Below are positions 8,892 to 17,770 of a stretch of DNA of 64,000 bases, one piece after another. The stretch covers positions 496,001-560,000 of the forward strand of contig CALKUK010000012.1 of assembly GCA_937996655.1 (NCBI GenBank), given 5' to 3'. Position 1 is the first letter of the stretch, and each line of letters starts with the position of its first letter. Below the pieces are notes generated by a model. It searched no databases. It worked only from the letters and a program-made list of their open reading frames with translations, and was not told the DNA's origin. The position numbers were made by a program, and so were the translations under genes. Origin of the DNA: an uncultured Sphingomonadaceae bacterium (GTDB taxonomy: Bacteria; Pseudomonadota; Alphaproteobacteria; Sphingomonadales; Sphingomonadaceae).

Positions 8892-9377
8892 GTGGGCGAC
8901 AGGGAGCTATTCAGAGGTCATGCGTTGACCGCGATTGACGGCAAGGGCCGTGTCGCGATCCCTGCTGCCCTGCGCTCCGTGATCGAAAAGAACAGCGACG
9001 GCCGCATCGTCATCATTGCCAAGCACCAGAGTGATCCTTGCCTCGCCGGCTATGACCGCGGCTGGTCTCGCCTGTTGCATGAGCGTTTGGAACGCGAGGA
9101 AGAGCGTGAGCGCAATGCCGGTCGCGCGTTTGACTATCACAACGCCTATCGCCGCGCCTTCGGTCTCGTTGAAGAAGTGCCCTATGACGCGAGCGGGCGT
9201 TTCATTCTGCCGACTTTCTTTCGCGCCAAGGCGCAGTTGACCGATTTGGCCTTTTTCTATGGCACCGGCAGCACGTTTGAAATCTGGAGCCCGACGGTCC
9301 TGATCGACACGCCGGGTATCGACGAAGAAACCAAGGAAGTTGCTGCGTTCCTGATGGCAGAACGAGGTGCGCGCTAA
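8892..9377 (+). CDS. mraZ: Transcriptional regulator MraZ
   Basis: MraZ is a DNA-binding protein with an AbrB-like fold made of two SpoVT-type repeats; it represses the dcw operon. Here the repeats start GHALTAIDGKGRVAIPAALR and EVPYDASGRFILPTFFR. I chose the GTG at 8892 (161 residues) because it has an AGAGG sequence in front and gives the usual N-terminus (GDRELFRGHAL). An in-frame GTG at 8847 would add 15 residues but has no ribosome-binding site. Its stop overlaps the rsmH start by one base (TAATG). Confidence 0.9.
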   Translation: MGDRELFRGHALTAIDGKGRVAIPAALRSVIEKNSDGRIVIIAKHQSDPCLAGYDRGWSRLLHERLEREEERERNAGRAFDYHNAYRRAFGLVEEVPYDASGRFILPTFFRAKAQLTDLAFFYGTGSTFEIWSPTVLIDTPGIDEETKEVAAFLMAERGAR

Positions 9378-10312
9378 TGCCCCGCAACGCCCCTCACATT
9401 CCTGTCCTGCTTGATGAAGTGATCGACGCGCTCGCGATTAGCCCCGGCGAGACGCATGTTGACGGCACTTTTGGCGCGGGTGGCTATTCACGTGCGATGG
9501 TGGCCGCAGGTGCAAACGTCATCGCCTTTGATCGGGATCCTGATGCGATTGCTGCCGGACGCGCAGCGGACATCGCTGGTCTGACTCTAGTTGAAGACCG
9601 CTTTTCCAGCATGGCCTCGCATGTTCAGGATGTGGACGGCATCACCCTAGACATTGGGGTGTCGTCTATGCAGCTGGATCAGGCTGCACGCGGCTTTTCC
9701 TTTCAGTCCGACGGTCCGCTCGACATGCGGATGGAGCAAGCGGGCGAGTCCGCTGCTGATTTCGTCAACACAGCCGATGAGGGCGATATTGCCGACGTCA
9801 TCTACCGTTATGGTGATGAGCCCAAGTCGCGCCGCATTGCGCGGGCCATAGTCGCCGCTCGTCCCGTGACGCGGACAGCCGAACTGGCTTCTGTCGTTCG
9901 GCGGGCTGTTGGGTGGCGCGAAGGGCAGAAGAGTGACCCGGCCACGCGCACGTTTCAGGCGATCCGCATCCACATCAACCGGGAATTGGGAGAATTGGAA
10001 GACGGGCTGGAAGCGGCGGAGCGTGTGCTCAAGCCGGGCGGCCGTCTTGCCGTTGTGACATTCCATAGCCTTGAAGACCGGATCGTGAAGCGCTTCCTGC
10101 GGGAACGCAGCGGGCAGACGCCAGCCGGATCGCGGCATTTGCCAGACATGGTTGGGCGCGGCCCCGCGCCGACATTTGAAGCCGTTTCAAAGCCGGTGCG
10201 CGCCAGTGAGGCCGAGCTTGCCCAAAATCCCCGTGCCCGTTCCGCTACGCTCCGCGTCGCGCGGCGCACGGCTCATTCTTCCGCGTCGACCAACTTAAGA
10301 GGTGCTGCATGA
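9377..10312 (+). CDS. rsmH: 16S rRNA (cytosine(1402)-N(4))-methyltransferase RsmH
   Basis: Methylates N4 of C1402 in 16S rRNA using S-adenosylmethionine. At 311 residues it is full length. The SAM-binding motif HVDGTFGAGGYS opens the fold and LDIGVSSMQLDQAARGFSF is the family signature. FQAIRIHINRELGELE and VVTFHSLEDRIVKRF lie in the second half. It overlaps mraZ by one base and ftsL by four (ATGA), as expected inside one operon. Confidence 0.95.
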   Translation: MPRNAPHIPVLLDEVIDALAISPGETHVDGTFGAGGYSRAMVAAGANVIAFDRDPDAIAAGRAADIAGLTLVEDRFSSMASHVQDVDGITLDIGVSSMQLDQAARGFSFQSDGPLDMRMEQAGESAADFVNTADEGDIADVIYRYGDEPKSRRIARAIVAARPVTRTAELASVVRRAVGWREGQKSDPATRTFQAIRIHINRELGELEDGLEAAERVLKPGGRLAVVTFHSLEDRIVKRFLRERSGQTPAGSRHLPDMVGRGPAPTFEAVSKPVRASEAELAQNPRARSATLRVARRTAHSSASTNLRGAA

Positions 10313-10941
10313 TTGCTCAAAGGTTCCGCCCCGTCGTTTGGGTTGTCGGTTGCTCCTTTGCTGCCACGGCTCTTTACACGGTCTCGCTGGGTGTTGCGTC
10401 TGAGCGCACCCGCCTCGAAGATCTCGACCATAGCATTGCGATGACACGCCGTGACATCCGGCAGCTCCAGACCGAAATGGGCACGCGTGCGTCGCTGCGG
10501 CAGCTGGAGCGTTGGAACGGTGAGGTCTTGGCGCTGGCAGCCCCGTCTGCCGGTCAGTTCCGCGCGAATGAATCTGCGCTGCGGACAATCGACGGCAGTG
10601 CCCTTCCGGCCGACGGCTTCGCGCCGCCGCCGGTGATGGTCGCCGCGGCCACGCGGACATCTCCGGCAACACCGGGCGAAACGACGGCGCAGGCGGCTCC
10701 GGCTGCTAAGCCTGCCGCTGTTCGAGTGGCTGCGGCAACTGTCGTTGAACGCGAGATTTCTGCTCCCGCCGCGCCGTCTGCCAAGCCAGTTGTGACGGAA
10801 AAGCGCCCGGCCACGAAGGCGCAGCGTTTTGCCATGTTGGACCGAGCTTTGGTGGACAAGCGGACCTTTGGCGAAATCCTTGAACGTGCCGAAGACGAAA
10901 GTCGGGCAGCAGGCAAAGGAAAGGCCAAGTCCGCCCAGTGA
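10309..10941 (+). CDS. ftsL: Cell division protein FtsL (extended form)
   Basis: FtsL is a bitopic protein of the FtsQLB complex that activates septal peptidoglycan synthesis. The 210-residue protein has a short cytoplasmic start, one membrane helix at about residues 8-26, and a periplasmic heptad-rich stretch (TRLEDLDHSIAMTRRDIRQL). The remaining ~110 residues are low-complexity, rich in Ala, Pro, Thr and Lys. E. coli FtsL has 121 residues, so this tail is a lineage extension. Identity rests mainly on the position between rsmH and ftsI plus topology, because FtsL sequences are poorly conserved. Confidence 0.8.
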   Translation: MIAQRFRPVVWVVGCSFAATALYTVSLGVASERTRLEDLDHSIAMTRRDIRQLQTEMGTRASLRQLERWNGEVLALAAPSAGQFRANESALRTIDGSALPADGFAPPPVMVAAATRTSPATPGETTAQAAPAAKPAAVRVAAATVVEREISAPAAPSAKPVVTEKRPATKAQRFAMLDRALVDKRTFGEILERAEDESRAAGKGKAKSAQ

Positions 10942-12638
10942 GCACGCTTGCCGCACGGCCCACCAGGACGCGACACGCCAAGTTTAGGGAACAATCGCTC
11001 GCGGTCGCCCATCAACGGCTGATGATCCTGATGCTTCTTTTCAGCGCGGTGGCCATCGTCATCGCGCTGCGGCTTTTGTGGCTGACCGTTTTTGCAGATG
11101 GTGCGCTTGGCCGTCCGAACCCAAACCTTCTCGCCCCGCCGCGCGCCGACATTGTGGACCGCAATGGAGAGGTTCTGGCGCGGACGATTGATGCCTGGTC
11201 GGTCGGTGTCCATGCCAACCGCTTGTTGAACAAGCCGGAAGATCTCGCGCCTAAGCTGGCCGCGCTGATGCCGGAGCGGACGGAGGTGCAATATCTCGCG
11301 CTGCTGAAGTCTGGCGCCCATTTCACCTATTTGCGGCGGCGCGCCATGCCGGAACTGGTCGCGGCCGTGAACGCGCTGGGGGAACCCGGAATGGCGTTCT
11401 CGCGGGAGCCGGAGCGCCTTTACCCGCAATTGACTCTTGCCGCTCACGTGCTGGGCTACACGGATATGGACGGGCACGGCGTGACCGGCATGGAACGTGT
11501 GCTCGACACGCGCCTGCGCGATCCCGCCCTGCGCAAGACGCCCGTGACTTTGTCGATCGACACACGCGTTCAGGCCGCGATGGAATCCGAACTGAATAGC
11601 GCGATGGTGGCGCATCAAGCGCTTGGCGCGACCGGTTTGGTCATGGATGTCCGCACCGGGGAAATGCTGGCCCTCGTTTCTCTGCCGGTCTTCAACCCGA
11701 ACAAGATCGGCCAGTCCAATCCAGAGGCCATCCGCAACAATGTGACGCAGAGCGTCTATGAACTTGGTTCAACCTTCAAGCCGATCACGATGGCCGGTGC
11801 GATTGATGCCGGTGTCGTCACCAGCCTGTCCAAACGCTATGACGCGACCGTACCGCTTCAGGTCGGCAAATATAAGATCAAGGACGATCATCCCATGAAC
11901 CGGTGGCTGAATGTCCCGGAAACATTGGTGCATTCCTCCAACATCGTGACGGCGCGCATTGCCGATCAGATGGGGGCGCCACGGATGGAAGCGCTCTTCC
12001 GCCGTGTCGGATTTTATGAGCCGCCCTATATCGAACTCAAAGAAAAGGGCCGCCCGCTGGTTCCCGGCTATTGGGGCCGGACGACCACGATGACGACGGC
12101 TTACGGACATGGCATCGCCGTGACGCCGCTTCAGCTGGCTTCGGCATATGCCGCGCTCGTCAACGGCGGCACCTGGCGTCCGGCGACGTTGATGAAGGTT
12201 CAGCCCGGCAGAGCGGCCAAGGGCCGCCGCGTTTTCAGTCAGCATGCCAGCGACACGATCCGTCAGTTGCTGCGGCTCGTCGTCACAGATGGTACAGGCA
12301 AGAAAGCAGACGTTGCGGGAATGCGCGTTGGCGGGAAGACGGGAACGGCCGAAAAGCCGGGCATCGGCGGCTATTCCAAGCACGTCAACGTCTCCACCTT
12401 CGCCGCGGCCTTCCCGATGGATGCCCCGCGCTATGTCGTGATTGCGATGCTCGACTCTCCTAAGGGCAACGCGGAGTCCTTCGGTTTGACAACGGCCGCC
12501 TGGACGGCGGCACCTGTCGTGGCAAAGGTCATTGCCCGGACTGGCCCCATGCTTGGAGTTTTCCCCGACCCATCGCGGGAAATGCCGCTTGATGAGTTGC
12601 GGACGCTGATCTGGAAAGCCAAGGACGGCGAAGAATGA
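10938..12638 (+). CDS. ftsI: Septal peptidoglycan transpeptidase FtsI (PBP3)
   Basis: A class B penicillin-binding protein that cross-links septal peptidoglycan with FtsW. The 566-residue protein starts at a GTG (10938, GTGA overlap with ftsL). It has one N-terminal membrane helix (about residues 28-51), a dimerisation domain beginning PPRADIVDRNGEVLA, and a transpeptidase domain. Catalytic motifs are STFK with Ser278, SSN at 333-335 and KTG at 467-469. All active-site motifs are intact. It overlaps murE by 4 bp. Confidence 0.96.
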   Translation: MSTLAARPTRTRHAKFREQSLAVAHQRLMILMLLFSAVAIVIALRLLWLTVFADGALGRPNPNLLAPPRADIVDRNGEVLARTIDAWSVGVHANRLLNKPEDLAPKLAALMPERTEVQYLALLKSGAHFTYLRRRAMPELVAAVNALGEPGMAFSREPERLYPQLTLAAHVLGYTDMDGHGVTGMERVLDTRLRDPALRKTPVTLSIDTRVQAAMESELNSAMVAHQALGATGLVMDVRTGEMLALVSLPVFNPNKIGQSNPEAIRNNVTQSVYELGSTFKPITMAGAIDAGVVTSLSKRYDATVPLQVGKYKIKDDHPMNRWLNVPETLVHSSNIVTARIADQMGAPRMEALFRRVGFYEPPYIELKEKGRPLVPGYWGRTTTMTTAYGHGIAVTPLQLASAYAALVNGGTWRPATLMKVQPGRAAKGRRVFSQHASDTIRQLLRLVVTDGTGKKADVAGMRVGGKTGTAEKPGIGGYSKHVNVSTFAAAFPMDAPRYVVIAMLDSPKGNAESFGLTTAAWTAAPVVAKVIARTGPMLGVFPDPSREMPLDELRTLIWKAKDGEE

Positions 12639-14053
12639 AGCTTGGCGCGCTCCTTGGAACAGATGACCAAACTCCGGTCACGGGCTTTGCGATTGACCAT
12701 CGCAAGGTAGCGCCCGGAAACGTGTTCGGCGCCTTCCCCGGCCTGAAGGTCAATGGTGAAGACTTCATTGAAGCCGCCATTGCAGCGGGTGCCATTGCCG
12801 TTGTTGCCCGCCCGCAAGCAGCCGTTTCGGGGGCCGTGCACATTGTCGAGGAGGAACCACGTCGTGCGTTTGCCCTTCTCGCTGCAAAGTTCTTTGAGCC
12901 GTTTCCCCAGATCAGCGTTGCGGTCACCGGGACCAACGGGAAGACGTCTACCGTTGAAATGACGCGGCAATTGTGGCGGATGGCGGGCTTTCATGCGGCC
13001 TCCATCGGTACGCTTGGCGTCACAACAGCAGACGACAGGATTGTGACCGGCCTGACCACGCCTGATATCGTGACCTTCCTGTCGAACATGGCGGGTCTCA
13101 ATCGGGAAGGCGTGACCCACGCGGCGTTTGAAGCGTCCAGTCATGGCCTGCATCAGTGCCGGACCGAAGGGCTGCCCATTCGTGCGGCCGCCTTCACAAA
13201 TCTCAGCCGCGATCACCTTGATTATCATGGGGACATGGCGAACTATTTCACGGCGAAATTGCGCTTGTTTTCCGAAGTTGTGGATGGCGATGGCGCAGCG
13301 GTCGTCTGGGCCGATGACGGCGAATATTCGGCCCGCGTGATCGATCTGGCGAGAGAACGTGGCCTCGCGCTGCTGACCGTTGGCAAGCACGGGTCTGCGC
13401 TGCGGCTGGTTGATCGCATCCCCGGCCAGCTTGGCCAGCAACTCGTGCTGGAGGCTGAGGGGCAGGAACTGAAGGTCATGCTCCCGCTCATCGGCGCTTA
13501 TCAGGCCGCAAATGCGCTTGTCGCAGCAGGTCTCGTCATCGCGACGGGTGGCAATGTGGCATCGACCCTTTCAAATCTGGCGCGTCTTCAGCCCGTCCGG
13601 GGGCGATTGGAACGCGCCGTCATCGCGAAATCGGGCGCGCCGGTTTACGTCGATTACGCCCATACGCCCGATGCGTTGGAAGCGGCCATCGATGCGCTGA
13701 AACCCCATGCAAAGGGCCGGTTGATCGTTGTATTCGGGGCTGGTGGAGACCGTGATACCGGCAAGCGTCCGGAAATGGGCGCCATCGCTGTTCAATTCGC
13801 CGATCATGTGATCGTGACGGACGATAATCCGCGGACCGAAGACCCTGCCGCCATCCGCGCCGAAATTCTGGCGGCGGCCCCGGGTGCGATTGAAATCGCC
13901 GGGCGGCGGGATGCGATTGCTGCGGCAATTGCGGAATCTGGACCAGACGACATCATTCTGATCGCCGGCAAGGGGCATGAGCAGGGGCAGATCGTCGGGG
14001 ACAAGGTTCTGCCGTTCGACGACGTCGCTGTCGCGCGGGAATGTGCTGCATGA
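12635..14053 (+). CDS. murE: UDP-MurNAc-L-Ala-D-Glu:meso-diaminopimelate ligase MurE
   Basis: Adds meso-diaminopimelate to UDP-MurNAc-dipeptide in the cytoplasm, using ATP. The 472-residue protein has the Mur-ligase P-loop TGTNGKTS (98-105), the central HAAFEASSHGL motif, and DNPR at 397-400. DNPR is the motif that reads meso-DAP rather than lysine, so the wall is A1-gamma DAP type. GKGHEQGQ lies near the C-terminus. It overlaps ftsI and murF by ATGA junctions. Confidence 0.96.
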   Translation: MKLGALLGTDDQTPVTGFAIDHRKVAPGNVFGAFPGLKVNGEDFIEAAIAAGAIAVVARPQAAVSGAVHIVEEEPRRAFALLAAKFFEPFPQISVAVTGTNGKTSTVEMTRQLWRMAGFHAASIGTLGVTTADDRIVTGLTTPDIVTFLSNMAGLNREGVTHAAFEASSHGLHQCRTEGLPIRAAAFTNLSRDHLDYHGDMANYFTAKLRLFSEVVDGDGAAVVWADDGEYSARVIDLARERGLALLTVGKHGSALRLVDRIPGQLGQQLVLEAEGQELKVMLPLIGAYQAANALVAAGLVIATGGNVASTLSNLARLQPVRGRLERAVIAKSGAPVYVDYAHTPDALEAAIDALKPHAKGRLIVVFGAGGDRDTGKRPEMGAIAVQFADHVIVTDDNPRTEDPAAIRAEILAAAPGAIEIAGRRDAIAAAIAESGPDDIILIAGKGHEQGQIVGDKVLPFDDVAVARECAA

Positions 14054-15426
14054 CGCCGCTGTGGACCTCCAAAGACATCGCGGCGGCAACAGGCGGAACT
14101 GCCTCGGCGGACTTTGCCGTAAATGGCGTTGCGTTTGACAGTCGGGAAGTCGGCGAGGGTGATCTCTTCATCGCGCTCAAGGGCGAATTGACGGACGGTC
14201 ACCGCTTCCTCGACGGGGCCTTCGCACAAGGGGCCGGTGGCGCGCTTGTTTCGACGCCGGTCGCGCATCCGCATGTTCTCGTAGCCGACACGACAGACGC
14301 ATTGAACGCGCTTGGCCTTGCCGCGCGCGCGCGGACGCAGGCTGTTGTCGCTGGCGTGACGGGCTCGGTTGGCAAAACGAGCACGAAAGAGGCTTTGGCC
14401 GCGGCTCTCGCCCGCGCCAATAAGGGGCCGGTCCACCGCTCGGTTAAGAGCTACAACAACCATACAGGCGTGCCGCTTAGCCTCGCGAGGATGCCCGGCA
14501 GCACGCACTTTGGCGTGTTCGAAATGGGGATGAACCACAAGGGTGAGATCGCGCAGCTGACGCGGCTTGTCCGTCCGCATGTCGCTCTGGTGACGGCGAT
14601 TGCCCCGGCCCATATCGAAAATCTGGGCTCACTGGAGGCGATTGCCGACGCGAAGGCGGAGATTTTTGAAGGGCTTGAACCCGGCGGTACGGCGATCATT
14701 CCATATGACTCGCCATATGGTGCCCGTCTGGCGGACGCGGCGCGGCGTCATGCGGCGCAGGTGGTGACGTTCGGGCGTCAAGAGGGTGCTGATGTGTGGG
14801 CCCGCGATGTTATTCAGTTGGACGGCGGAACGATGGTCGCGGCGATTTTGCCCGGTGTGGAGCTAAACTTCACATTGTCTCAACCTGGTGATCATTGGGT
14901 GTCGAACGCGCTTGCTGTGCTGGCAGCGGCGCAGGCTATGGGCGGTGACCTCGCTGCAGCCGGGCTTGCGCTTGGCGATATGCAGGGGCTGAAGGGTCGG
15001 GGCGAACGTCATAAGATCGGCTTGCCGAACGGTGGGGCTGCACTTCTCATCGATGAAAGTTACAACGCAAATTCGGCCTCAATGAAGGCCACACTTGCCG
15101 TTCTGGGTGCAGAGCCTGCCATACGTCGGATTGCAGTTCTCGGCGAAATGCGAGAGCTTGGCGAGAATTCAGAAGCGCTTCATGCCGAACTTGCAGCGCC
15201 TGTTCTGGATGCGCACGTCGACATCGCGCTGCTCGTCGGCGCTGGCATGGCGCCGCTTGCCCATGCGCTTGGACAGCGCACCAAAGTCATTCATGTGCCG
15301 GACGCGGCATCGGCGCTGCAAGAATTGCAGCCGATGCTGGGGGACGGCGATGCCATACTCATCAAGGGATCGAACGCCGTTGGCCTTGGCCAACTTGTGG
15401 ATGCCCTGAACGGCGGGACCGACTGA
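14050..15426 (+). CDS. murF: UDP-MurNAc-tripeptide:D-Ala-D-Ala ligase MurF
   Basis: Adds D-Ala-D-Ala to the UDP-MurNAc-tripeptide. From the ATG at 14050 the protein is 458 residues. This start overlaps the murE stop as ATGA, whereas an in-frame ATG at 14041 would add only three residues (MCC). Motifs are the P-loop GVTGSVGKTS (about 102-111), EMGMNHKGEI in the central domain, and LIDESYNANSASM with LGEMRELG in the C-terminal domain. It ends in a TGATG junction with mraY. Confidence 0.95.
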   Translation: MTPLWTSKDIAAATGGTASADFAVNGVAFDSREVGEGDLFIALKGELTDGHRFLDGAFAQGAGGALVSTPVAHPHVLVADTTDALNALGLAARARTQAVVAGVTGSVGKTSTKEALAAALARANKGPVHRSVKSYNNHTGVPLSLARMPGSTHFGVFEMGMNHKGEIAQLTRLVRPHVALVTAIAPAHIENLGSLEAIADAKAEIFEGLEPGGTAIIPYDSPYGARLADAARRHAAQVVTFGRQEGADVWARDVIQLDGGTMVAAILPGVELNFTLSQPGDHWVSNALAVLAAAQAMGGDLAAAGLALGDMQGLKGRGERHKIGLPNGGAALLIDESYNANSASMKATLAVLGAEPAIRRIAVLGEMRELGENSEALHAELAAPVLDAHVDIALLVGAGMAPLAHALGQRTKVIHVPDAASALQELQPMLGDGDAILIKGSNAVGLGQLVDALNGGTD

Positions 15427-16496
15427 TGCTTTATTGGATTGCCGAACAGCTTGGATTTCCGGGTATTTTCAACCTGCTGCGCTACCTCACCTTCCGGACG
15501 GGCGGTGCGGTTGCGACTGCGCTTGTGATCGGTCTGATCATCGGCCCGAAGTTTATCGGTTGGCTGCGTGTTCGCCAGGGCAAGGGGCAACCCATCCGCT
15601 CGGATGGCCCGCAAACCCATTTAGCAAAGGTCGGCACACCGACCATGGGCGGTCTTATGATCCTGACGGCGGTCGGAGTGTCGCTGCTTTTGTGGATGGA
15701 TCTACGCAATCCCTATATCTGGGCATGCGCGCTCGTGACTGGCGGTTTCGGGTTGATCGGCTTTCTGGACGATTATGATAAAGTCAAAAAGCGGAGCGCC
15801 AAGGGCGTCTCGGCAAAGGCGCGGCTTCTGGCCGAATTCACGATTGCCGGCCTCGCGACCGCGCTCATCGTCTCTCACTCCAATACCGATCTCTATCTGC
15901 CATTCGTCAACGGGCCGGTTGCTGATATTGGTTGGTTCTACATCCTCTTCGGCGCGTTCGTGATCGTTGCTTTCGGGAACGCGGTGAACCTGACGGATGG
16001 GCTGGACGGGCTGGCGACTATGCCGGTCATCATTTCCTGCATTGCCTTTATGATGATCGCCTATTTGGTCGGCAACGCCAAATATGCGGCCTATCTCGGC
16101 ATCCCTTATGTGGCAGGGGCTGGGAACCTGACAATTCTGTGCGGTGCCATCGTTGGTGCGGGGCTCGCGTTCCTTTGGTTCAACGCGCCACCGGCCGCTG
16201 TGTTCATGGGCGATACGGGCAGTCTGGCCTTGGGCGGCGCGCTTGGTACGGTGGCCGTGACCACCCATCACGAATTTGTCCTTGCGATCATCGGCGGGCT
16301 TTTTGTGGTCGAGGCGATGTCTGTCGTCATCCAAGTCTTCTGGTTCAAGCGGACGGGCCGCCGCGTCTTCCGCATGGCGCCGATCCATCATCATTTTGAG
16401 CAGTTGGGCTGGTCCGAGCCGACGGTCGTCATCCGCTTCTGGATCGTTGCCTTCGTGCTTGCACTTGCTGGTCTTTCAACGCTCAAACTCAGATGA
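15426..16496 (+). CDS. mraY: Phospho-MurNAc-pentapeptide transferase MraY
   Basis: Integral membrane enzyme that transfers phospho-MurNAc-pentapeptide to undecaprenyl phosphate, forming lipid I. The 356-residue protein has about ten membrane helices. Conserved cytoplasmic motifs are FLDDYDKVKKRSAKGVSAK (catalytic aspartates and substrate lysines), NAVNLTDGLDGLA (nucleotide and Mg binding), FMGDTGSLALGG, and APIHHHFEQLGW near the C-terminus. The start ATG at 15426 shares a base with the murF stop. Confidence 0.96.
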   Translation: MLYWIAEQLGFPGIFNLLRYLTFRTGGAVATALVIGLIIGPKFIGWLRVRQGKGQPIRSDGPQTHLAKVGTPTMGGLMILTAVGVSLLLWMDLRNPYIWACALVTGGFGLIGFLDDYDKVKKRSAKGVSAKARLLAEFTIAGLATALIVSHSNTDLYLPFVNGPVADIGWFYILFGAFVIVAFGNAVNLTDGLDGLATMPVIISCIAFMMIAYLVGNAKYAAYLGIPYVAGAGNLTILCGAIVGAGLAFLWFNAPPAAVFMGDTGSLALGGALGTVAVTTHHEFVLAIIGGLFVVEAMSVVIQVFWFKRTGRRVFRMAPIHHHFEQLGWSEPTVVIRFWIVAFVLALAGLSTLKLR

Positions 16497-17770
16497 TCAC
16501 ATCCGACGCCTTTCGCGGAAAACGCTATGCAGTGCTCGGCCTGGCAAGGTCGGGCCTTGCCACTGTTGCGGCACTGGTGGCGAGCGGGGCGGAGGTGCTG
16601 GCTTGGGACGCGCGGGAAGAGGCGCGCGCGCAGGTGTCCGGCGGCGTGACATTCGCGGATCCTCTGACAGTTGATCTTGCTGGATATGACGGTGTTGTTG
16701 TCTCCCCCGGCGTGCCGATCAATCGCCACCCGATTGCGGACCATGCGCATAAATCGGGTGTCCCGCTGATCGGTGATATTGAGCTGTTTGCTCAGGCGCA
16801 GGCGTCGCTGCCGCCGCACAAGGTGGTCGGCATTACCGGCACCAACGGAAAATCAACGACGACAGCGCTGATCCACCATATTCTCAAGACGGCGGGTGTT
16901 CCAACGACGATGGGCGGCAATATCGGCCTGCCAATTCTGATGCAGGATGCGTTGCCGAACGGTGGCGTCTATGTGCTGGAACTGTCGAGCTATCAGATTG
17001 ATCTGACCTACAGCCTTGCGTGCGATGTCGCCGTGCTGACGAATGTGACGCCCGATCACCTCGACCGCTATGATGGCTTTGCCGATTATGCAGCTGCCAA
17101 AGAACGGTTGTTCACGCTCCAGCATGTGGATCAGATTGCGGTCATTGCGACCGAGGACGATCCATCGCGGATGATCGCAAGCCGCATCAACCATCGGCTG
17201 CACCGGGTGGCCTCAACAACCGTTGGGGATCAATCGGATTGGCCTTCGCTTCAGGGGCCGCATAATGCGCAGAATGTCGCTTGCGCTCATGCGGTGGCGG
17301 AGGCGCTTGGCATTTCGGATGATATCGTCGCGTCTGCCCTGAAGACATTTGGCGGCTTGCCGCACCGGATGGAGCGCGTGCGTGAACGCTATGGTGTTCT
17401 CTTCGTCAACGACTCCAAGGCGACAAACCCGACCTCGACCGCGCCGGCTCTCGCAGCCTATCCCACGGTCCATTGGATCCTAGGCGGGCTCGCCAAGACC
17501 GATGAGCTCGACGCATGCGCGCCGCAGTTCAGCCATGTGAAGGCCGCCTACACCATTGGTGAGGCTGGGCCGATGTTCGCGCAGCTTCTGGCACCGCACA
17601 TGGCGGTGACACAAAGTGTGACGATGGAGGCCGCCGTGGCGCAGGCCGCGGCCGCTGCCCAACCGGGGGAAACGGTTCTGCTCTCCCCGGCTTGTGCATC
17701 GTTCGATCAGTTTCGGGATTATGAGGCGCGCGGGGATGCTTTCCGCGCCGCTGTGGAGGCACTTGCATGA
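16493..17770 (+). CDS. murD: UDP-MurNAc-L-alanine:D-glutamate ligase MurD
   Basis: Adds D-glutamate to UDP-MurNAc-L-Ala using ATP. The 425-residue protein opens with a Rossmann-type UDP-binding domain (YAVLGLARSGLAT), followed by the P-loop GITGTNGKSTTTALI and the central motif ELSSYQIDL with TNVTPDHLDRY. The C-terminal domain carries FVNDSKATNPTST and VLLSPACASFDQF. All are hallmark MurD motifs. It is linked by 4-bp overlaps to mraY and ftsW. Confidence 0.95.
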   Translation: MITSDAFRGKRYAVLGLARSGLATVAALVASGAEVLAWDAREEARAQVSGGVTFADPLTVDLAGYDGVVVSPGVPINRHPIADHAHKSGVPLIGDIELFAQAQASLPPHKVVGITGTNGKSTTTALIHHILKTAGVPTTMGGNIGLPILMQDALPNGGVYVLELSSYQIDLTYSLACDVAVLTNVTPDHLDRYDGFADYAAAKERLFTLQHVDQIAVIATEDDPSRMIASRINHRLHRVASTTVGDQSDWPSLQGPHNAQNVACAHAVAEALGISDDIVASALKTFGGLPHRMERVRERYGVLFVNDSKATNPTSTAPALAAYPTVHWILGGLAKTDELDACAPQFSHVKAAYTIGEAGPMFAQLLAPHMAVTQSVTMEAAVAQAAAAAQPGETVLLSPACASFDQFRDYEARGDAFRAAVEALA

